Shown in pieces: positions 43,557 to 51,807 of a stretch of DNA of 64,000 bases. The notes below the pieces were generated by a model. It did no database searches. It saw only the letters and a list, made by a program, of their open reading frames with translations, and was not told the DNA's origin. A program made the position numbers and the translations under genes. The first letter of the stretch is position 1. The number at the start of each line of letters is the position of its first letter. This DNA is from Azophilus sp965221755 (GTDB lineage: Bacteria; Pseudomonadota; Gammaproteobacteria; Pseudomonadales; Azotimanducaceae): contig OZ244921.1 of NCBI GenBank assembly GCA_965221755.1, positions 2,046,001-2,110,000 on the forward strand, written 5' to 3'.

Positions 43557-43831
43557 TCATAAAAGCAGGCGCTCACCTCCTTCGGCGGGCACGCCTGCAT
43601 GGCGGCTTGGAAGGCAGCCATGTGCGGGGTGGCGAAGTGCGCCTGCAGGGCGGCCTTGGCGGTCCATCGCTCGGTGATGCGGATGGCGCCGGGATTGGCC
43701 AGCTCGACGCTGAACGTGTAGTCCTCGCAACCTGGCTCCGCCAAGGTGGCGCTTTGCATGGCCAGCATGGCGTCCTTGAGCGCGGCCACCGTCTCCGGCG
43801 TCGCTTCGATCCGGGCATTGACGACGATCAT
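43529..43831 (-). CDS. Antibiotic biosynthesis monooxygenase (ABM) domain protein, YgiN-like
   Basis: A 100-residue dimeric ferredoxin-like fold protein. It begins MIVVNARIEATPETVAALKD, with LAEPGCEDYTFSVELANPG and ERWTAKAALQAHFATPHMAA as the ABM signature (E..W.s..a..aH..t.h...f). Relatives include quinol monooxygenases and small heme-degrading enzymes; substrate cannot be inferred here. ATG 43831. It stands alone amid broken genes. Confidence 0.8.
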   Translation of the reverse strand: MIVVNARIEATPETVAALKDAMLAMQSATLAEPGCEDYTFSVELANPGAIRITERWTAKAALQAHFATPHMAAFQAAMQACPPKEVSACFYEATEIDMGL

Positions 43832-43858
43832 GGTTGGTCTCCGTTCGTTGACTGGAAT

Positions 43859-44060
43859 GTTTCAAGGCGCGGCTCCGGTCGCAGCGGTTCTCCAGCAGCG
43901 GCGCCCGCAGGGACTTGCCGAACCGCCGGGGCCGGATGCGGAAGGCGCAGTGCTCGCTCTCCAGTTCGCGCAGCAATCGGATCCCGTCCACGTGCAGGCT
44001 GCGCTCCCGCCGCTTCAGGACGAAGCAGCCGTAGGGGACGGGCGGCGAGAGTGGGCATGG
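43859..44060 (-). pseudogene. N-terminal fragment of a DUF1703-type AAA ATPase
   Basis: A minus-strand frame without a start reads VPYGCFVLKRRERSLHVDGI, then LLRELESEHCAFRIRPRRFG and KSLRAPLLENRCDR. This aligns with the N-terminus of the intact protein at 45551 (IPYGWANFRG..., YVVLIRPRRFGKTCWVSLLE). It covers only ~65 residues up to just past the Walker A-like RPRRFGKS, then breaks off. It is a truncated second copy of the family. Confidence 0.65.
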
Positions 44061-44102
44061 GACAGGCCGCGTTGCGCAAGTTGGGCAAGGTGAGCCGGGG
44101 CT

Positions 44103-45233
44103 TCAGGCGTCGTCCAACAGGGCCAGCAGTTCGGAGAGTTCATCGCATTCGATGATCCATCCCGCCGCCTGAACAAGCCGTTCCGGTCGGTCAACCTCCC
44201 CGAGCCGCTCTGCGAACGGATCGGCGGCTGCCGCATCGAACTTCCGCTCGACCATGGAGGCCAGCAGCGCGCGCTGCTCGGCAAGGCTTTGGCGGCGCGC
44301 TGACTCAAACCCCGCTTCGCGCCCTTGCTGAAGTCCTTCCTCCCGTCCTTCCGCAAGCCCCGCCTGATGGCCTTCCTCCCGTCCTTCCGCAAGCCCCGCC
44401 TGATGGCCTTCCCTGCGCCCGTCCTGAAGGCCGCCCTTGCGTCCCTGCATCACGCCTTGCTGGTGCGCCCAGCGCCGATGGGCGCTCAACTGGGGATCGT
44501 CGTCCGGACCGGTGCCCTCTTGCCGTCCCAGCAGCCGTCCCAGCCGCACCAACTCCCTGAGCGTCCCCTGGGAAATTCGCTCCTCGTTCAGCGCCCGGTG
44601 GATCGAGGACGCCTTCCAGCGGGGGAAGGCCACGCTCGCTTGGACCTCCGTGTAGCGGCCTTCCTTAAGCCGGTGAATCCGCAGCCCCGGATGGACGTTG
44701 CCGGGCCGGCTGCGCGACGGCTTGTCCGGCGTCTCCACCCAAACCTCCGGGAAGCCCCAGGCCGCGTACAGCCCCAGCTTGGCGCGGCGCACGTCGGTGG
44801 TGTGGTCCACCTCAAGCGCCACGTCCGGCAGCGGGTCGGAGCCGATGACCACGGCGTCGCTGTCGGTCGCGCTGCGGAAGGGCTTGGGGTTCAGGTAGAT
44901 GGTCTGGTCGGCGCACATGATCTTGCTGGGCCTGCCGCGCAGGTCGCGGACCATCAGGAAGGCGTGGCCGTAGCAGCGCACCCGGGCGCCGCGCTCCTGG
45001 GACAGGCGGCTGAGCAGTTCGGCCAGCACGCTGCAGGGCGCCTCGTGGGTGAAGGTGGCCCCGTCACGGAGCACCCAGGCGGTGTTGAAGCGGGCGTCCC
45101 AGTACTCGATGCGTCCGTCGTGGCGGAGCAGCTGCGGCCAAGTCATGGGGACGCGGTCGCAGTTGGGGAAGTCGAACTCCGGCGCCTTGGCGGCGGGCTT
45201 GGATTGCGGGCCGGCTGATCGAGCTTGGACCAT
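44103..45233 (-). CDS. Uma2-like protein with repetitive charged tail
   Basis: A 376-residue protein. The central part (GSDPLPDVALEVDHTTDVRR, then KLGLYAAWGFPEVWVETPDK) matches the Uma2/PD-(D/E)XK-like core (D...E-V...). The C-terminal third is a long charged helix of Gly/Arg/Glu/Gln repeats (GLAEGREEGHQA occurs twice exactly), coming from a 36-bp tandem duplication. The tail resembles that of RpnA/Rpn transposase-like nucleases, but the core is Uma2-type. ATG 45233. Its function is unknown. Confidence 0.65.
   Translation of the reverse strand: MVQARSAGPQSKPAAKAPEFDFPNCDRVPMTWPQLLRHDGRIEYWDARFNTAWVLRDGATFTHEAPCSVLAELLSRLSQERGARVRCYGHAFLMVRDLRGRPSKIMCADQTIYLNPKPFRSATDSDAVVIGSDPLPDVALEVDHTTDVRRAKLGLYAAWGFPEVWVETPDKPSRSRPGNVHPGLRIHRLKEGRYTEVQASVAFPRWKASSIHRALNEERISQGTLRELVRLGRLLGRQEGTGPDDDPQLSAHRRWAHQQGVMQGRKGGLQDGRREGHQAGLAEGREEGHQAGLAEGREEGLQQGREAGFESARRQSLAEQRALLASMVERKFDAAAADPFAERLGEVDRPERLVQAAGWIIECDELSELLALLDDA
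44335..44406. repeat. Two perfect 36-bp tandem copies in the Uma2-like gene
   Basis: Unit starts CCTTCCTCCCGTCCTTCCGC and ends CCCGCCTGATGG; the two copies are identical and a six-base partial third follows. It encodes a 12-residue unit in frame, so copy number can change without breaking the gene. Confidence 0.9.
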
Positions 45234-45550
45234 GGCGGTGACTCGAATCTTGTTGCTGGACCGTCATCCTACTCCCGGCGCTCGGCGAAGCCAACGATTT
45301 GCTTGACCATCTTGATCATCCAGCAATTCTCATGTTGTCCGCTTTCTCGACAGGCCACGCCGCCAGCACGTCTTCCGTAGTCGGTGCGAGCTGAGCGGCA
45401 AGCCGCTGTCAAGGCCGATTGCTTGCGGCGCAGATCGCGCACAATGTGCGGGCTCAGAAACATACCGGAATCTGATCTAAGCGACGAGCGCAATTGCCCT
45501 CGCGGCGGCGGGTTGCTAGGCTCAACTCCTGAGTCCCCCCGAGGCGCCCC
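45234..45550. other. 317-base gap with a repeat head
   Basis: No gene supported. It contains the dispersed-repeat head at 45450–45491, identical to that at 11147, and otherwise unassigned sequence between the divergent Uma2-like and DUF1703-type genes. Confidence 0.5.
45450..45491 (+). repeat. Dispersed mosaic repeat, head module only
   Basis: GGCTCAGAAACATACCGGAA then TCTGATCTAAGCGACGAGCGC, identical over about 44 bases to 11146–11189. The palindrome and hairpin modules are missing here, showing that the modules can occur separately. Confidence 0.85.
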
Positions 45551-47353
45551 ATGTCCGACTACCCGCCCATTCCCTACGGCTGGGCCAACTTCCGGGGCAT
45601 CCAGTTGGAGGGGAACCTCTATGTGGACAAAACCCGATTTGTCCGCGATCTGGAGCGGCATCGCTACGTCGTGCTGATCCGCCCCCGGCGCTTCGGCAAG
45701 ACCTGCTGGGTGTCGCTGCTGGAGAACTACTACGACCGCCGTTGGGCAGGCGATTTTGAAGCCGTCTTCCGCCGCACCGACATCGGCCGCGACCCAACGC
45801 CGGAACGCCACCGCTACGTGGTGCTGCGATTCAACTTCTCCACCTTCAACCATCGGCTCGACACGCTGCGCCGCAGCTTTGAGGAGTACTGCGCTGCCGT
45901 GCTGGAGTCCACCGTGTGGCGGTATCCGGACTTGTTTCCGAGTTCGGCGGCTGAATGGATTCTGGCCCCGGAGGACACCAACAGCCGGCTCAGCCGGCTG
46001 TTCATCCACGCCGCCGACCACGGCATCCTCCTCTACGCGCTCATCGATGAGTACGACAACTTCGCCAACACCGTGCTGGCCTACCACGGCGAGAAGACCT
46101 ATGAGTCCTTCACCCACGGCGACGGCTTCTACCGCAGCTTCTTTGCCACGCTGAAGGCCGGCACCGACCAAACCTCCGGTGCCTTGTCCCGCCTGTTCAT
46201 CACGGGCGTCTCGCCCATCACCTTGGACGACGTAACCAGTGGGTTCAACATCGGCACCAACATCAGCTTGGATCCGACCTTCAATGAGGTGCTTGGCTTC
46301 ACGGAAACCGAAGTTCGGAGCCTGCTGGAGATCTACCGGGAACGCGGTGCGCTGAGTTTTGAAGTCGATGCCGCGCTGCGGGTGATGCGCGACTGGTACA
46401 ACGGATACCGCTTTGCGGAAGAGACGGACGTTGACGTTTACAACACCGACATGGTGCTCTACTTTCTGAACAACTCGGTGCCGAATCGACCCATGCCTCG
46501 GGACTTGATCGACGTCAACGTCCGCATCGACTACGGCAAGCTGCGCCACCTGCTGGTGGTGAACCGCGAACGCCGCTACGGGGCGCCGGACCAACTCAAC
46601 GGCAACTTCGACCTGCTCAGGAACGTCATCGGCGAAGAGCGGGCGGATGCCGCCATTGCAGCCTCCTTTACCTTGGCGCGGCTTGGCATGCGGGAGAACT
46701 TCCTTTCGTTGCTGCACTACTTCGGCCTGCTCAGCATTCGCGGCACTGCCGAGGACCAAGTGCGGCTGGGCATCCCCAACCAGACCGTCAAGCGGCTGAT
46801 GCACGGGTTCCTGCGCGAGGCCTACGAGGAGGCCCATGCCTTCTCGCTGGACCTCTACAAGCTGGAGCGCCTGCTGCACGAAATGGCTTGGCGGGGCGCT
46901 TGGGAGCCGCTGGTCACGCACTTTCGGGATGCGTTGGCGGAACAGACCGGAATTCGGGACTACATCGACGGCGAGAAGGTGCTGCACGGCTTCCTGTCGG
47001 CCTACCTCAGCCTGTGCCCCTTCTTCCTGATGCGCTCGGAGTACGAACTCAACAAGGGCTATGCCGACATCTTCTTAGAGCCGTTCCTGACCCGGCACCC
47101 AAACGTGCGGCACGGCTACGTCATCGAACTGAAGCACCTCCGCCGGGGCGATGGGGCCAATGCGTCGGAAGTTGCGCGGAAGACCGCTGAGGCCAAGGCG
47201 CAGTTGCGGCGCTACTTGGCCGACAAGCGCCTGACGGAAGCTTGGCCGTCGGTGGCCTTCACGGGCATCGCCTTGGTGTTCCACGGTTGGGAGATGGTTT
47301 TCATGGAAGCGGTGGCGGCCCAAGTGGAGCCGAGGGGCGGCGAAGGAGCGTGA
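45551..47353 (+). CDS. DUF1703-type AAA ATPase with PD-(D/E)XK nuclease domain
   Basis: A 600-residue protein of the AAA-ATPase_like/PDDEXK_9 family. The N-terminus has IPYGWANFRG, LYVDKTRFVRDLE and the Walker A-like LIRPRRFGKTCWVSLLENYY. The Walker B region is LLYALIDEYDNFANTVL near 170. FITGVSPITLDDVTSGFNIG and DWYNGYRFAEETDVDVYNTD are family hallmarks. The C-terminal nuclease has KGYADIFLEPF followed by GYVIELKHLRRG (D...E-x-K). Members are expanded in Bacteroidetes and in many symbionts; the role is unknown, with mobile or defence functions suspected. It ends just before an IS110 fragment. A broken paralogue lies at 43859–44060. Confidence 0.85.
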   Translation: MSDYPPIPYGWANFRGIQLEGNLYVDKTRFVRDLERHRYVVLIRPRRFGKTCWVSLLENYYDRRWAGDFEAVFRRTDIGRDPTPERHRYVVLRFNFSTFNHRLDTLRRSFEEYCAAVLESTVWRYPDLFPSSAAEWILAPEDTNSRLSRLFIHAADHGILLYALIDEYDNFANTVLAYHGEKTYESFTHGDGFYRSFFATLKAGTDQTSGALSRLFITGVSPITLDDVTSGFNIGTNISLDPTFNEVLGFTETEVRSLLEIYRERGALSFEVDAALRVMRDWYNGYRFAEETDVDVYNTDMVLYFLNNSVPNRPMPRDLIDVNVRIDYGKLRHLLVVNRERRYGAPDQLNGNFDLLRNVIGEERADAAIAASFTLARLGMRENFLSLLHYFGLLSIRGTAEDQVRLGIPNQTVKRLMHGFLREAYEEAHAFSLDLYKLERLLHEMAWRGAWEPLVTHFRDALAEQTGIRDYIDGEKVLHGFLSAYLSLCPFFLMRSEYELNKGYADIFLEPFLTRHPNVRHGYVIELKHLRRGDGANASEVARKTAEAKAQLRRYLADKRLTEAWPSVAFTGIALVFHGWEMVFMEAVAAQVEPRGGEGA

Positions 47354-47377
47354 GCGTCTTCCGCCGTCGGCACATAG

Positions 47378-47433
47378 GGGTTCAGATCGGAATCCGACCG
47401 AAACTCCATCCGCACCCGCAAAGCGGGTGTGCA
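47378..47433 (-). repeat. Dispersed mosaic repeat, shortened copy at the IS110 break point
   Basis: TTCAGATCGGAATCCGACCG (fused head), AAACTCCATCCG (half palindrome) and the GCACCCGCAAAGCGGGTGTGC hairpin. The similarity of the IS110 fragment to transposases ends a few bases away, at about 47439. Confidence 0.7.
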
Positions 47434-47438
47434 TTGAC

Positions 47439-47946
47439 ACAGGCGCGTGCGCCCGCCGGTCGAGCGCCGGCGGGGCGCCAGGCCCAGCCAGGCGGCCAGC
47501 TCGCGCCCGTTGCGGAACGCCGACGGGTCCCCGACCGCGGCCGCCGGCGCGGTCGCCGTCAGCGGGCCGATGCCGGGGATGGCCTGCGGCCGCCGGCAGG
47601 CCGGGTCCGCCTGCGCGACCGCCTCGATCCGGGCGTCGAAGCGCTTGACGCGCTCGTCCAGCCGCCGCAGCTCCTCCCCCAGCTCGGACAGCAGCGCCCG
47701 CCCGTCGGGCGTCAGCTCACCCTCCGCGTCCTCCAGGATCCCCGGCAGCCGCCCGAGCGGCGACCCGATGCCCCACTCCAGCAGGAAGCCGTGCAGCTGG
47801 TTGGCCTGCGCCGTGCGGTTGCGCACCGCCATCCGCCCCGCCCGGCGCAGGCGCGCCCGCTCCAGCACGCGCCCCGCACCGTCCACCACCGTCAGGTGGA
47901 ACACCTGCTTGCCCAAGTCGATCCCAACTCGTTCAACATCCGTCAT
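47439..47946 (-). mobile_element. IS110-family transposase fragment
   Basis: The start MTDVERVGIDLGKQVFHL is a normal IS110 N-terminus with the first catalytic Asp. After LERARLRRA about 60–70 expected residues are missing, and the frame resumes at RNRTAQANQLHGFLLEWGI. The C-terminal IS116/IS110/IS902 domain (IPGIGPLTATAPAAAVGDPS, FRNGRELAAWLGLAPRR) is cut after GGRTRL, before the catalytic serine. The downstream codons are repeat sequence and shadow of the next gene. It is inactive, with an internal deletion and a lost 3' end. I could not recognise element ends. Confidence 0.8.
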
Positions 47947-48027
47947 GGTCCGCTCCGTTGTGAAAGGTCACCGTCATTCCGGCCCTTGAGGCCGCGTGAA
48001 TGAAGCGGGGCGGACCATCCCATCAAT

Positions 48028-48059
48028 CGAGCTTTCGGCCCGACAGGGCCGAAAGCTCG
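48028..48059. other. Perfect 14-bp hairpin before the molybdopterin gene
   Basis: CGAGCTTTCGGCCC and GGGCCGAAAGCTCG flank a 4-base loop (GACA). No T-run. It could be a terminator, an IS-related end or a protein-binding site; it lies between the IS110 fragment and the ATG at 48118. Confidence 0.5.
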
Positions 48060-48117
48060 CGGTTGCGAAAGCCGCTTGCCGCCATCCATAATCCAGCCCC
48101 CAAGGCGAGGAGGGTCC

Positions 48118-50208
48118 ATGCGCCGAGTTCACACGTTTTGCAGGATATGCGAGCCGCACTGCGCCTTGGTGGCGGAAGTGGATGAAAGCCGGATTCGGCT
48201 GCGGCCGGACCGCGGGCATCCGGTGCATCGCGGCTTCGCCTGCCACAAGGGGCTGAAGTTCACCGAAGTCCACGACGACCCGGACCGGCTGAACCATCCC
48301 CGTCGGCGCACTGACGCCGGGAACTTTGAGAACATCGCCTGGCCGCAAGCCCTTGGGGACATCGCGCAGCGGCTGTCGATGCTGTCCGCCACGTCTGGCC
48401 CGGAGTCCATCGGCGTCTATTTCGGCAATCCCTTGGGCTTCAACAGCACCGGCCGGGACGCGGCCCGCAAGTTCGCGCGGGCCTTGGGCGCGCGCTACGC
48501 ATTCGGCTCCGGCACCCAGGACTGCGCCAACAAGTTCGCCGCCTCCGAGGCGGTGTTCGGCACCGTGAACCTGCACCCGATCCCCGACTTCGAGCATACC
48601 GACCACCTGCTGGTGATCGGCGCCAATCCACGCATTTCGCACTTGAGCTTCGTGCAGATGGCGGACGCCATGGGCGCGCTGCGCGGCATCGTGGAGCGCG
48701 GCGGCGCCGTGCGCCACATCAACCCGCGGCGAACCGAGTCGGTCTCGCCCGCCACCGGCGATGCGGTCCGCATCAAGCCGGACACGGACCTCTACCTGCT
48801 CGCCGCCATGATCGACGAGACGCGCCGCCAAGGCTGGGTCGATTGGGACGCCCTTGCCCGGCACGGCGAGCGGGCCGATGAGCTGTTCGCCTTCACGGCC
48901 CGCTTTCCCGCCGAGCGGGCGGCGCCGGTGGTCGGCATTGAGGCGCAGGCCATACGGGCGCTGGCGCGGGACTTCGCCACCGCCAAGACAGCCAGCATCC
49001 ACGTCTCCACCGGCGTCAACATGGGACGCCAAGGCACCCTCGCCTACTGGCTGGCGCAGATGCTGAGCCTGGTCACCGGCAATCTGGGGCGGCGCGGCGG
49101 CAATCTCTACTCCCCCGGCTACTTCCCGGCGGCCACCGTGGGCCTGCGGCGCGCCGAGGACCCCTTCTTCGACACCGACTTCGGCCCCCTGCGCACCGTC
49201 GCCGGCAACCTGCCCGCCAACCTGCTTGCGGAGCACATCGAGTCCGGCAAGGTCAAGGCGCTGCTGGTCGTGGCCGGCAATCCGCTGCTGTCCGTCGGCG
49301 GCGGAGCCCGCCTGGGCCGCGCCTTGGAGAGTCTGGAGCTGTGCGTCGTGATCGACATCTATCCGAACGCCACCGCCGAGCTGGCCGACTACGCGCTGCC
49401 GGCCACCGACTGGCTGGAGCGGTCGGACCTGAATTCCCTGTCGCCGGGCTTCCAGCCCAAGCCCTTCGTGCAGCACACGGAAGCCGTGGTGGCGCCCAAG
49501 TTCGAGCGGCGGCCGGAGTGGTGGATTCTGGCCAGCCTCGCCGAGCGTCTTGGCCTGCCGCTGTCGGTCAAGCCGGACGGCACGGGCGTCAACGCCCGCC
49601 ACGACCGGCAACTGGCCGCCGCCGGCCTCACCCGGGCCCAGCTGCGCCGCAGCCCATCGGGGACTGCGGTACTGCCGCCGCCAACGCCGGAAGCCTTGTT
49701 TGACATCGGCGTGCAAAACCCCGGCGGGCGCATCGACTGCTGCCCGCCCTTGTTCGAGAAGGCCCTGCGGCGGGCCGATGCGCTGTTCAATGAGCTCCTC
49801 GCGGAACCCGCCGATCAATTGAAGCTGATCACTCGGCGCACCAACACCATGCTGAACAGCTGGTTTGCCAATCTGCCGTCTCTGAAGCGCGACTACGCAC
49901 TGGACAATCCGTTGTACATGAACCCGGAGGATGCGGAGCGCCTGGGCTTGGCGGCGGCTGGCGAAGTGCGGGTCGAAAGCGCCAGCGGCACGGTCATCGC
50001 CACCCTCGCGCTCGACGACTCGCTGCGCCCCGGCGTGGTGGCCATGACCCACGGTTGGGGGCACGGGGCGAGCCCCGCCCTGAAGGTGGCGAGCAACCAT
50101 CCCGGGGTCAACGTCAACGCCCTGCTGCCCTCTGGGGTGGGCAGCTTCGAGCCCTTGAGCAATCAAGCCCACATGACCGGCATCCCGGTCGAGGTGCGGG
50201 CGGCCTGA
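48118..50208 (+). CDS. Molybdopterin-dependent oxidoreductase (formate dehydrogenase/DMSO reductase family)
   Basis: A 696-residue enzyme. A [4Fe–4S] site is formed by C8, C11, C15 and C41 (FCRICEPHC then GFACHKG). Molybdopterin-guanine-dinucleotide contacts are spread through GVYFGNPLGFNSTG, LLVIGANPRISH, STGVNMGRQGTLAYWLAQML, VVAGNPLLSVGG and the C-terminal beta-barrel (RTNTMLNSWFANL; VVAMTHGWGHG). The residue aligned with the Mo ligand is not obvious: the GSGTQDCANKFAASE segment offers a cysteine. No twin-arginine signal, so cytoplasmic. Substrate is unknown. ATG 48118 has GGAGGG upstream. The Nramp-like gene follows after 9 bases. Confidence 0.85.
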   Translation: MRRVHTFCRICEPHCALVAEVDESRIRLRPDRGHPVHRGFACHKGLKFTEVHDDPDRLNHPRRRTDAGNFENIAWPQALGDIAQRLSMLSATSGPESIGVYFGNPLGFNSTGRDAARKFARALGARYAFGSGTQDCANKFAASEAVFGTVNLHPIPDFEHTDHLLVIGANPRISHLSFVQMADAMGALRGIVERGGAVRHINPRRTESVSPATGDAVRIKPDTDLYLLAAMIDETRRQGWVDWDALARHGERADELFAFTARFPAERAAPVVGIEAQAIRALARDFATAKTASIHVSTGVNMGRQGTLAYWLAQMLSLVTGNLGRRGGNLYSPGYFPAATVGLRRAEDPFFDTDFGPLRTVAGNLPANLLAEHIESGKVKALLVVAGNPLLSVGGGARLGRALESLELCVVIDIYPNATAELADYALPATDWLERSDLNSLSPGFQPKPFVQHTEAVVAPKFERRPEWWILASLAERLGLPLSVKPDGTGVNARHDRQLAAAGLTRAQLRRSPSGTAVLPPPTPEALFDIGVQNPGGRIDCCPPLFEKALRRADALFNELLAEPADQLKLITRRTNTMLNSWFANLPSLKRDYALDNPLYMNPEDAERLGLAAAGEVRVESASGTVIATLALDDSLRPGVVAMTHGWGHGASPALKVASNHPGVNVNALLPSGVGSFEPLSNQAHMTGIPVEVRAA

Positions 50209-50217
50209 CTTTCGTGA

Positions 50218-51684
50218 TTGCGGGGGCAGGCCGCCGCATGGCTCAACTGCTGCGCCAGCGCTTGCCGAGCGGCCTCCGGCAACGCGCCTCGGCGCCGTTC
50301 TGAGGCGGCTCTCGTCAGCGCGTCGTCCGCCACCGCCGACCCCTACACCCATCGACCCGGGAAGCAGCGCGAGCCGCCGGTCGGCTTTCGCGGCCGCCTG
50401 CGCCATCTGGGGCCGGGCATCGTCATCTCCGGCGCCATCGTCGGCTCCGGCGAGATTCTGCTCACCTCAAGCCTCGGCGCCCAGGCCGGGTTCCTGCTGC
50501 TCTGGTGGGTGCTGCTGTCCTGCTGGAGCAAGTCCATCGTGCAGGCCGAGTTGGCGCGCTACGTCATCATTTCCGGGGACACCTACCTGCGCGCCCTGAA
50601 CCGCCTGCCCGGGCGAATTCCAACCCGGCGCGGCGGCATCGCCTGGCCCATCCCCCTGGGCCTGTTGGGCTTCCTGCCCTCCCTGCTCACCATGGGCGGC
50701 ATCGTCGGCGGCGCCAGCCAAGGCCTGCAATTGCTGACTGGCTTGGACGCGGCCACCAACACGGCCATCGTCGCCCTCGCCGTAATGGCCGTGCTGGGCA
50801 CCGGCGCCTACCGGCGCTTCGAACGCTCCATGATCGCGCTGGTGATGAGCTTCACCGTCATCACCTTGATCTGCGCCGTCGCCATGCAGTTCTCCGAGCA
50901 CGCGGTGAGCCTTGCCGACCTGGCCTCCGGGCTGCGCTTCGACTTTCCGCTGGAGTTTGCGGTGCTCGCCTTGGCGATGTACGGCTACACCGGCGTCAAC
51001 TCCGGCGAGTCGGCGGCCTACACCTACTGGTGCATCGAAAAGGGCTGGCCGAGCCACATCGGCGCGGACCGCAGCGACCCCGGCTGGCTGCACCGGGCGC
51101 GGGGCTGGATTCGGGTGCTGCACACCGACGTCTGGGCCACCCTGATCGTCCTCACCTTGGCGACGCTGCCCTTCTACCTGCTGGGGGCCGGGGTGCTGCA
51201 CCGCAGCGGGGTGACGCCCTCCGGCCTCGACACCATCCGCACCCTGTCCGCCATGTTCACCGACGTGCTGGGCGCCTGGTCCCTGTGGCTGTTTGGCTGC
51301 GGCGCCTTCTTCATCTTCTTCTCATCCGCCCTGTCGGGCATCGCCGCCGGCGGCCGCTTCGTGCCCGACTACCTGATCGAACTGGGCCTGCTCGACCGCC
51401 GCCGGGTCAACCGCCGCCACTGGATCCGGGGCTACGTCCTGATCGTTCCCGTGACCAGCTTCATCCTCTACCTGACCTTCGAGAGCCCGCTGCTGCTGGT
51501 GACCGTCGGCGCCGTCACCGCCGCCCTCTTCCTGCCCCTGCAAAGCGGCGCCACCCTGTGGCTGCAAAGCCGCTTCCTCGACCCCCGGGTGCGCCCCGGC
51601 GCCTTGGCCAAGTCTGCCCTCCGGGCGGTGTTCGTTTTCCAACTGGCGATGGCGGCGGCCGTGATCTGGTTCGTGATTCTGTAG
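50218..51684 (+). CDS. Nramp-like metal/cation transporter
   Basis: An inner-membrane protein of up to 488 residues with about eleven hydrophobic helices. LGPGIVISGAIVGSGEILLT is the distant-Nramp TM1 region, though the classical DPGN motif is absent. LALAMYGYTGVNSGESAAYT is the region facing it, without the MPH of canonical Nramp. It is therefore a divergent member whose substrate need not be manganese or iron. The start is uncertain: TTG 50218 is the longest option, but the first ~50 residues look non-conserved. Together with the molybdopterin gene 9 bases upstream it probably forms a two-gene operon. Confidence 0.8.
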   Translation: MRGQAAAWLNCCASACRAASGNAPRRRSEAALVSASSATADPYTHRPGKQREPPVGFRGRLRHLGPGIVISGAIVGSGEILLTSSLGAQAGFLLLWWVLLSCWSKSIVQAELARYVIISGDTYLRALNRLPGRIPTRRGGIAWPIPLGLLGFLPSLLTMGGIVGGASQGLQLLTGLDAATNTAIVALAVMAVLGTGAYRRFERSMIALVMSFTVITLICAVAMQFSEHAVSLADLASGLRFDFPLEFAVLALAMYGYTGVNSGESAAYTYWCIEKGWPSHIGADRSDPGWLHRARGWIRVLHTDVWATLIVLTLATLPFYLLGAGVLHRSGVTPSGLDTIRTLSAMFTDVLGAWSLWLFGCGAFFIFFSSALSGIAAGGRFVPDYLIELGLLDRRRVNRRHWIRGYVLIVPVTSFILYLTFESPLLLVTVGAVTAALFLPLQSGATLWLQSRFLDPRVRPGALAKSALRAVFVFQLAMAAAVIWFVIL

Positions 51685-51807
51685 GAACGCCAACGCTTTG
51701 GCCCAGCATCCGGTTCCTAATCAAGGGCGGACCCCCTCTGGAAGGCATCCTGCCCTCGATTCGGTGGGCGCGGAGCATGGCGATGGGTTCAGCTACAGCG
51801 CATGGTT

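Noticed and set aside
44335..44406. Possible CRISPR-like array
   Set aside because: The repeats are immediately tandem without spacers and lie inside a coding frame. No other regularly spaced repeats were seen in the window.
48000..50406. An 810-codon minus-strand frame opposite the molybdopterin oxidoreductase
   Set aside because: Length alone is impressive, but the plus-strand product has a complete Fe–S and cofactor pattern and a good ribosome site; the minus translation is low-complexity.
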